Source: Ananas comosus (lineage: Eukaryota; Streptophyta; Magnoliopsida; Poales; Bromeliaceae). From it: a DNA stretch of 64,000 nt. Location: positions 8,265,537 to 8,329,536 of the forward strand of contig NC_033621.1 in assembly GCF_001540865.1 (NCBI RefSeq), in the 5' to 3' direction. The position numbers and the translations under genes were made by a program. Position 1 is the first letter of the stretch. Every line of letters starts with the position of its first letter. This document shows, one piece after another, positions 56,939 to 64,000 of this stretch. The notes beneath the pieces are model-generated. The model made no database searches. It was given only the letters and a program-made list of their open reading frames with translations, and was not told the origin of the DNA.

Positions 56939-58194
56939 GAGTCGCATTGGTCCCTGTATGCTAATCACCCGGGCGGCACCAAGATGTATCAAGGACTAAA
57001 AATGCTCTACTGGTGGCCAGGAATGAAGGGCGACATCGGACGCTGTGTGGCGAAGTGCCTAACATGCCAACAAGTGAAGGCTGAACATCGATTTCCAGCG
57101 GGAAAGCTTCACAGCCTACCAATCCCGTTTGAAAATGGGAAGATATATCGATGGACTTCGTGGTCGGCTTATCTCGCTCAAAGGGCGGCCACGATGCAAT
57201 TTGGGTAATTGTGGACCGATTGACGAAGTCGGCTCACTTCTTGCCGATCCATACCACGTGGTCGGGTGACAAGTTAGCGCAGGTATACCTTGACGAGATA
57301 GTGAGACTGCATGGGGTGCCGAAATCGATCGCGTCGGATCATGACCCCCGGTTCACTTCACATTTCTGGAAGAGCCTGCAGGAAGCCCTTGGCACACGGC
57401 TCGACTTTAGCACCGCGTTTCATCCTCAGACCGATGAACAAACAGAGAGAACTATTCAAACTCTGGAGGACATGTTGCGAGTGTGTGTCATCGACTATAA
57501 AGGAAGTTGGTGTGACCACCTACCGATGGCCGAATTCGCCTACAATAATAGTTATAATGCTAGTGTGGAGATGGCACCGTTTGAGGCCCTCTATGGGCGA
57601 ACGTGTCGATCTCCTATACACTGGAGCGATGTAGATGAGCGTGCGGAGTTCGGCCCAGATGTGTTGCGAGAAGCGGAAGAAAAAGTCCGCCTTGCTAGCA
57701 AAAGATTGCTCACGGCGCAGTCGAGACAGCAAAGCTATGCGGATAAACGCCGGCGAGATATAGAGTACGCGATGGGTGACCGCGTATTTCTGAAGTTTTC
57801 ACCGATGCGAGGTGTGAAGCGGTTTGGGGTGCGAGGAAAGCTAAGCCCTCGTTATATTGGCCCCTGCGAGATCTTGGAGCGAATTGGGACGGTGGCGTAC
57901 CGACTTGCATTGCCCCCGAAGCTTGTGGGTGTGCACAATGTTTTCCACGTCTCCAACCTCCGCAAGTATATTCACGACCCCGAACATGCGATGCTATATG
58001 AGCCGCCGGAACTTCAAGATGATATGAGCTATGAAGAGTTTCCGGTAGAGATTTTGGCTCGAGAGGTGCGTAAGCTAAGGAATCGAAAAATTCCCTATGT
58101 TAAAGTCCGGTGGAGCAATCATGACGATCGTGAAGCCACTTGGGAGCTCGAGGACCAGATGAAAGCGAATCATCCTCACTTGTTTAAGAATTGA
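56939..58194 (+). pseudogene. Integrase with C-terminal chromodomain, Tekay-type
   Basis: After the TAG at 56936 the same frame encodes the HHCC zinc finger (ESHWSLYANHPGGTKMY, CVAKCLTCQQ) up to about 57130. A one-base frameshift between ~57130 and 57155 then moves coding to the frame of 57151-58194. That frame holds the catalytic core: MDFVVGLSRS (Asp), SDHDPRF (Asp) and QTLEDMLR (Glu). The GPY/F-like and VFHVSNLRKY regions follow, then a chromodomain-like end (PVEILAREVRKLRNRKIPYV, VRWSNHDDREATWE) and PHLF close to the stop. Such chromodomains guide integration toward heterochromatin. Confidence 0.9.
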
Positions 58195-58250
58195 GGTAAG
58201 AGTTTAAGTTCGATTTACGAGTTAGTTGTTTCGAGGACGAAACTCCTTTT

Positions 58251-58263
58251 AAGGGGTGGAGAA
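58251..58263 (+). promoter_or_regulatory. Polypurine tract of Tekay-type element
   Basis: aaggggtggagaa immediately precedes the 3' LTR start TGTGAGATATC. Confidence 0.85.
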
Positions 58264-58951
58264 TGTGAGATATCAAGATTCGACGATATTGGCTAACTTT
58301 GGCCAAATCGGCCAAAGTGGGCGATTGAGCGGTTTGGACAAGTTCCATTCGGCATTCCAACAAGTTTGGAAGAGCAAAAATGAGTTCTAAAAGTGTTGGA
58401 ATGATTTTGACAGCGATCGGCGCGTAGTGGAGCCGAAACAGAGTGAAAACAGCATTCTGGAGCTGCTGTACTGGTACAAGGGTGATGGCTGTACCGGTAC
58501 AGCCATCGCAGCTCTCGGGTTTTGGAGGGCTCCAGGTGCTGTACCGGTACAAGGGGCTTGTACCGGTACAAACCCGATGAAACCAAGACCTGAGCTCTCG
58601 GGTTTGCTCTCGGTTTTGGCTGTCTGCCAGGCCTTGTACCGGTACAAGAACCCGTGTACCGGTACAAGGAGCCCGAAACAGCAGGGTGACTTTGGAAAAT
58701 AGAAAAGTTAAGGCTCTTTTGATATTTTACAATATAGGTCTTATACACATCTCTCAGCCACTCCATCTCACACTTAGCCTCTGCTCTCTCCCTCCTCTCA
58801 TAGCATTGTCTCTTTCTCTTCGTCCTACACCTGTGAAAAGAAGAAAAAAAGAAGAAGAAAGAAATGAGAGAAAGAAGGAGAAAGGAAGAAGGAAAAGGAT
58901 GAGAAGATCAAGAAAAGAAACAACCTCTCTCCCTCCACTTTTCAAGCTAGG
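58264..58951 (+). repeat. 3' LTR of Tekay-type element, truncated by insertion
   Basis: It is colinear with 50536-51230 of the 5' LTR and stops at tttcaagctagg. The 5' LTR continues with gcttgc, while here the next element begins with TGTCACGG. The missing part should resume beyond the window. Confidence 0.9.
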
Positions 58952-59459
58952 TGTCACGGCCACAAAGATTTTCTCCGCGATTTCGCTTTGCACATCACCC
59001 AAACTCCAAGCGGACATCTGACGGAGGTTTTGGCTTGGAACTTTCTTGAAGCTCTACGCGATCTCGAGACTGAAGTGCGGATACGGAGGTCAAGAGTCCC
59101 TTAGAGTTCTAGGTAGTCAATAAATGTATGACTCTTCGAGTCTCGAGCTATTTATTAAGACTCTTGGGAGACCGCGTGGCCACCCCTTTTGGCTAGTAGT
59201 ATTGTGCCACTTGCACCTTTTCAATTGTATTGTGGCGGCGAGTGGCCTATATATAGTGTGCCCTCCACCCTCTCATTTCAGAATTCACTATTATATTCTC
59301 AACCTTAAAGTAATTAGAAGAGCTTTCTTCTTATATCTCTCTTGTACTTAGTCTAGGCGAGTGAGGTCCTAACTTAGCAAGTAGAGAGGCAGGCTTGCTC
59401 ACTTCGCGGAGAGCGAGGCGGCGCACATTTTGCGAGCAAAATTCGTTAGTCGCGTGACA
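58952..59459 (+). repeat. 5' LTR of Galadriel-like element
   Basis: 508 bp with the perfect terminal inverted repeat TGTCAC...GTGACA. A TATA box ctatatatag lies at 59247-59256. Unlike the other LTRs here, it has no CCGG palindrome array. Confidence 0.85.
59247..59256 (+). promoter_or_regulatory. TATA box in Galadriel-like LTR
   Basis: ctatatatag, with transcription expected about 30 bp downstream, near 59280. Confidence 0.6.
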
Positions 59460-59461
59460 GT

Positions 59462-59473
59462 TGGTATCAAGCC
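59462..59473 (+). promoter_or_regulatory. Primer-binding site of Galadriel-like element
   Basis: tggtatcaagcc lies 2 bp after the LTR end. The first eight bases match initiator tRNA-Met and the rest diverge. Confidence 0.75.
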
Positions 59474-59487
59474 GTTCGAGAAGGAGC

Positions 59488-60594
59488 CATGTCGTCATTA
59501 AGCCGCTGCGCGACGTTGGGGTGATGCCTCCAAGCAACCTCCAAGCGGGGCAAGGTAAGGACACGCGATATCACGAAGATTCCGCGTCGGTCGAGGACCG
59601 CCTTGCACTGTTGGAAGACATTCTATCGAAGTGGAGGAAAGGTACACCGAGATGGCCGATACCTTTAACGCCTTCAATGATTGATGTCGCAGTATAGGAG
59701 GAGAGCGTCGCCACTTCCATGGCGACCTTTCGAGGCGAGCTCGAGAAATCCAGGACAATATCACCCGTCGTGATGACGAGCGGAAGAACTTGATCGAGGA
59801 AGCTCAGTCACTCGAGTCGACGAGGTCGAGGACCTCAAGACAGAGTGACTATCCTTGAGAAGGGGGCGTGGCTTGAGGCGGTGAAACGCAGAAGAGTACA
59901 CCCCAAAGGTCCCGCGTCCCTGAACCCCAATGCTTCAAGGGTTCCGCGGCACGAGAAGAGATAGACAACTCCTTTGGCACATGGAGCGCTATCTCAAGCG
60001 CTGCGTCGAGGACGAGGAGGACAGGTCCAGACCGCTTCCATGTACACTCACCGACGACCGCGATGTTGTGGTTGCGTCAGCGTTCTGTAGAGGCTGAAAA
60101 GGGCCAATGCAAACTGGATACTTGAGGAACTTCGTGCGCGAACTGAAGCACAGTTCTACCCTGAGCACGTCGAATACTGGCCGAGGCAAGCTTCGACGCT
60201 CAAACATACAGGATCCTCTCAAAGTATGTCAAGAGTACTCCAAACTGATGCTTGGCCATCACCAGCATGGCCGAGGAGGATCGGCTATTCTTCTCCTCAT
60301 GATCGGTCTCCAACCGTGGCTAACAAGGAGCTCGTGCGAGAGACGTCCAACGACATGACTCCGCTATCCGCAAAGCGGAGAAGCTGCTGGAGTATGACAA
60401 GCGGACCTTTCCTCGTGGCAACCATCCAAGCGGGCAAGCGAAAGGGTGGGGAGACCGCCGCGAGCAGCGATCACAAGGGCCAAGAGCGAAGAGGCCCTCC
60501 GCAGAAGAAGAAGATCTCTTGCTATGTTCTGCGGGGTGATCACCGGGCGAGAGATTGCCAAAGAAGAAGACCGTCAACGCACCATCACAAATGA
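59488..60594 (+). pseudogene. gag: Gag of Galadriel-like element (decayed)
   Basis: Gag motifs are readable only in short segments in different frames. Examples are AQFYPEHVEYW near 60150, a TLKHTGS stretch near 60205, and a zinc-knuckle region at about 60520-60560. That region reads [13 protein letters not shown], in which the second cysteine of the expected CxxC is lost. Several indels separate the segments. It cannot encode a working Gag. Confidence 0.65.
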
Positions 60595-63500
60595 GGAAGC
60601 GAGGAACAAGCGGAGACCAAAGATGGGCGCGCTACGACTCGTCAGCGCGATCCAGGGGCAGGCGACCCAGCAAACCGCTCAAGAAGGAGCTCTTGTTCGT
60701 GACGTGAACCCCAACGGGAGGGCCACTCGAGCGCTCATGGACACGAGAGCGACCCACAACTTCATCACCGAGTCTGAGGCCAAACGGCTGGGCCTCACAC
60801 TCGAGAAGGACACGAGCAAGATCAAGGCTGTCAACTCGGTGGCACAGCCTGTCGTGGGAGTAGCCAAAGGGGTGACGATCGCTGTAGGACCCTGGTCGGG
60901 TACAGCGAACTTCACCGCCGCGACCATCGACGACTTCAAAGTCATTCTCGGCATCGACTTTCTCGCTTCATCGAAAGCGGTCCCGATGCCGCATCTCGGG
61001 GCCTTGAGCATCATGGAGGAGGCAGCCCCGTGCATGGTCTTGGCTACCCGCAGCGAGCCAGCGGCAACCCACACCCTCTCCGCTCTGCAACTGCGGAAGG
61101 GGGTAAAACGCGGAGAAACCACTTATCTTGCTGCAATCCGCGAGGTGAGCGAAGAAGACCTCGAGGAGGAGGACCATCCAGCGGTGATCGATGCTGTCCT
61201 GGGGGAGTTCAAGGACGTAATGCCCCAGGAGTTGCCCAAAAGACTTCCACCCAGGCGGGAGGTGGACCATGCGATCGAGCTCGAGCCAGGAGCAAAGCCA
61301 CCAGCAAAGGCACCATACCGCATGGCCCCGCCAGAGCTCGAGGAGTTGCAGCGTCAACTGAAGGACCTCCTCGATGCGGGCTTCATCAGGCCGTCGAAGG
61401 CACCCTACGGAGCACCAGTCTTGTTCCAAAGGAAGAGCGACGGAAGCCTGCGGCTCTGTATTGACTACAGAGCGCTCAACAAGGTGACGGTAAAGAACAA
61501 GTACCCTATTCCCCTTGTTGCTGACTTGTTTGACCAGCTTGGCGGAGCGAAGTTCTTCACCAAATTGGACCTTCGCTCGGGGTACTACCAAGTCAGGATC
61601 GCGGAGGGCGATGAGGAGAAAACGGCATGTGTGACGAGGTATGGAGCCTACGAGTTCCTCGTCATGCCATTCGGCCTGACGAATGCGCCGGCGACCTTCT
61701 GCACCCTGATGAACAAGCTATTCCACCCCTACCTCGATCGCTTCGTGGTAGTGTACCTCGACGACATCGTCGTGTACAGCAACACTCTGGAGGAGCACGT
61801 CGAGCATCTGCGGACGATCTTCCAAGTGCTGCGGGAGAACCAACTCTATGTCAAAAGGGAGAAGTGCTCCTTTGCGAAGGAGGAGGTGCACTTCCTTGGC
61901 CACTGGATCGGCCGAGGACAACTCCATATGGACCAGCAGAAAGTGCGGGCGATCTGCGAGTGGGAAGCGCCCACGACGGTGTCCGAGCTGCGATCCTTTC
62001 TCGGACTCGTCAACTACTATCGCCGCTTCATCGCGGGCTACTCTGCTCGAGCGGCCCCTTTGACGGATCTGCTGAAGAAGACCCAGTCATGGGACTGGAC
62101 CCCTCGATGCGCGGAGGCATTCGAGGACTTAAAGCGGGCGGTGACGGAGGATCCGGTGTTGCGGCTTCCCGACTGCAGCCGTCCATTCGAGGTACATACT
62201 GACGCCTCGGACTTTGCCATTGGTGGTGTTCTCGTGCAGGACGGACACCCCATCGCCTATGAGAGCCGCAAGCTCAACGACACCGAGCGGCGGTACACGG
62301 TGCAGGAGAAGGAGATGACCGCTGTGGTGCACTGCCTCAGGACCTGGCGGCACTATCTCCTTGGAAGCAAGTTCGTTGTGCGGACGGACAATGTCGCGAC
62401 GAGCTACTTCCTTACTCAGAAGAAGCTGTCACCCAAGCAGGCGAGGTGGCAGGACTTCCTGGCGGAGTTCGACATGGAGCTCTTGTACAAACCCGGGAAG
62501 GAGAACCAAGTGGCTGACGCACTCAGCCGCAAGGCGGAACTGGCAGCGGTGTGCCAGATCCAAGGCGCGATCAGGGAGCGAATCCGCGAAGGGACTTGCG
62601 AAGACCCTGTGGCCCAAGGACTCGTGCGACTCGTCAAGGAGGGCAAGGCGCAGCGGTTCTGGCTTAGCGATGGGCTGCTCCTCACCAAGGGGCGTCGCGT
62701 CTATGTGCCCAGGTGGGGCAATCTTCGTCGCGAGCTCATGAAGGAGTGTCATGACTCCAATTGGGCCGGACATCCAGGACAGAAGCGGACGATGGCGCTA
62801 CTCGAGGCCGCCTACTATTGGCCTCGCATGCACGACGACGTGGAGGCGTACGTGCGGACTTGCCTTGTGTGCCAGCAAGACAAGGTGGAGCGCCAAAGTC
62901 CTGGGGGCCTCCTCGAGCCCCTGCCTACACCGACGCGTCCGTGGGAGAGCATTTCCATGGACTTCATCTCCGCCTTGCCCAAGGTGGGGACGTTGGGGTC
63001 CATCCTCGTGGTGGTGGACCGATTCTCCAAGTACGGGACTTTCATCGCGGCACCAGCGGATTGCACGGCGGAAGAAGCGGCGCGGCTCTTCGTCAGCAAT
63101 GTGGTGAAGCTTTGGGGCATCCCCGAAAGCATTGTGAGTGACCGAGACCCTAGGTTTACGGGCAAGTTCTGGACAGAGGTGTTCCGGATCTTGGGGTCGG
63201 AGTTGCTCTTTTCCACCAGTTTTCACCCACAGACGGACGGCCAGACGGAGCGGGTGAATGCCTTACTGGAGGAGTACCTGCGGCACTATGTCAGTGCCAA
63301 CCAGAAGGATTGGGTGCATCATCTGGACGTGGCCCAGTTCTCCTACAACCTGCGGCGGAGCGAGTCAACCAACCTCAGCCCGTTCGAGCTGGCAACGGGG
63401 AGGCAACCACTCACTCCGCATTCTGCTGCTGCGGGCGAGCAGGGCCGCAGCCCAATGGCTCTCCAATTCACTTCTCATTTGCAGGAGAAGGGGGACATTG

Positions 63501-63700
63501 CGAGAGCCTATCTCGAGAAGGCGGCCTGCCGAATGAAAAAGTGGGCCGATGCAAAGCGGCGACCCTTGGAGTTTGCCGAGGGAGATCGAGTGCTGATCAA
63601 GCTGCAACCTCAACAATTCAAGGCTTTTCGCAAAGTGCACCGTGGGCTTTTGCGAAAGTATGAGGACCTTTCACTGTCATCAAGCGAGCGGGCAAGGCAG
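60574..63700 (+). pseudogene. pol: Pol of Galadriel-like element: protease, RT, RNase H, integrase
   Basis: One long frame (open from 60446; real Pol similarity from ~60574) to 63730. In the protease, D99-T100 is followed by Arg (AGA 60746-60748) where Gly is required, then ATHNFI and VILGIDFL. The RT has [20 protein letters not shown] and an intact YLDD active site (residue 437 onward, 61754). RNase H has [18 protein letters not shown] and QVADALSRK. The integrase has the HHCC finger ([17 protein letters not shown]). Its core has SMDFIS, SDRDPRF and a [12 protein letters not shown] glutamate region, so all three acidic residues are present. A frameshift near 63660-63680 separates the C-terminal region. 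The protease change is probably inactivating. Confidence 0.9.
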
Positions 63701-64000
63701 CCTACAAACTGCAGCTCCCGGCCAACCTGAAATCCATCCTGTCTTTCATGCTAGTTGCCTGCGACCCTACCATGTAGACGCTGAGGACCCGAGCCGGGGC
63801 GTGTCGCAGCGCGCTCCCGCCACTATGACCACTGCAATCGACAAGGAGGTCGAAGCCTTGCTGGACACTCGCACCATTAGGCGTCGCGGAGTCCCGAGGA
63901 GCGTCGAGTACCTTGTCAAGTGGAAGAATCTCCTGCATGGCGAGATAAGCTAGGAGAAGGCTGACACTCTCTGGAAGTATCAGAAGCTGATCGATGACTT
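63680..64000 (+). pseudogene. Integrase C-terminus and chromodomain of Galadriel-like element
   Basis: In the frame of 63642, HPVFHASCLRPYH, EDPSRGVSQRAP, RTIRRRGVPRSVEYLVKWKN and, after a stop, EKADTLWKYQKLIDDF are readable. The TAG at 63951-63953 stands where the chromodomain has a conserved Trp (TGG to TAG by one G-to-A change). The window ends within this domain. Confidence 0.85.

Larger units (their letters stand above)
50536..58951 (+). mobile_element. Tekay/Del-type chromovirus (Ty3/gypsy), 3' LTR truncated
   Basis: 5' LTR 50536-53095, PBS 53100-53111, gag-pol 53462-58194 ending in a chromodomain-like region, PPT 58251-58263 and the first ~690 bp of the 3' LTR (58264-58951). A Galadriel-like element then inserts. 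The putative left target site is acaag (50531-50535). The polyprotein is nearly full length with few breaks, so the copy is relatively young, but its RT active site is mutated. Confidence 0.9.
58952..64000 (+). mobile_element. Galadriel-like chromovirus (Ty3/gypsy), 3' end outside window
   Basis: LTR 58952-59459, PBS at 59462, decayed gag, long pol and chromodomain. It is inserted into the Tekay 3' LTR with putative target site ctagg (58947-58951). Its coding region is GC-rich compared with its surroundings. The chromodomain with RRRGVPRSVEYLVKWKN and the RNase H/integrase motifs resemble Galadriel (banana 'monkey') elements. Lineage is from memory of motifs and not searched. Confidence 0.85.

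Overview
This is a plant nuclear window made almost entirely of transposable elements, with no convincing cellular gene. The evidence for a plant is: primer-binding sites of the TGGTATCAGAGC type (complementary to plant initiator tRNA-Met), chromodomain Ty3/gypsy polyproteins of the Tekay/Del and probably Galadriel lineages, a small Ty1/copia element, a SIRE-like copia gag, a Mutator-like (MULE) transposase with plant introns, and a plant transposon-protein ORF. The long LTRs and the Galadriel-like element are compatible with a monocot, but the sequence alone does not settle that.

Layout. 1-2147: truncated LTRs interrupted by a solo LTR that carries an assembly gap. 2148-12355: a SIRE-like, apparently pol-less copia derivative with a gag and a second ORF of the plant transposon type. 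It is split by a 3.2 kb solo LTR (6040-9208). 12356-34160: a nest at least five levels deep. Its 3' LTR was hit by LTR F2 (12356), which was hit by LTR B (12445), which was hit by solo LTR R2 (12710-28954) and by element D (30100). R2 was in turn hit by a foldback element, by solo LTR F1 (14093-16686) and by the 10.2 kb non-autonomous gag-only element A (16783-26968). D was hit by LTR R4 (33678). Perfect 5-bp target-site duplications (TSDs) support A0, R1, R2, F1 and A. 34161-37712: a left-truncated MULE with a mudrA-type transposase on the plus strand, a convergent two-exon GRF zinc-finger gene on the minus strand, and a right terminal region. 38626-48223: an older LTR-like stretch containing a complete 5.2 kb Ty1/copia element on the minus strand (39860-45057, TSD ctgga) and solo LTR R3 (46104-48223). 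48224-50209: unassigned, with a TATA box and a GC-rich block. 50210-50535: an integrase fragment cut by a Tekay-type element (50536-58951). That element's 3' LTR is cut at 58951 by a Galadriel-like chromovirus (58952 to beyond the window end).

How the parts relate. The gag-only elements A and D lack visible pol and would need enzymes supplied in trans, plausibly by Tekay-type relatives that share their PBS and polypurine-tract neighbourhoods. Every pol in the window is broken. Examples are an RT active-site D-to-N change and a nonsense codon in the Tekay pol, a protease DTG-to-DTR change and a chromodomain nonsense codon in the Galadriel-like pol, and several frameshifts in the copia pol. A recurring and unexplained signal is arrays of short perfect palindromes with a CCGG core (TGTACCGGTACA, GGACCGGTCC, GGTCCGGACC) at a similar place in LTRs of several distinct families.
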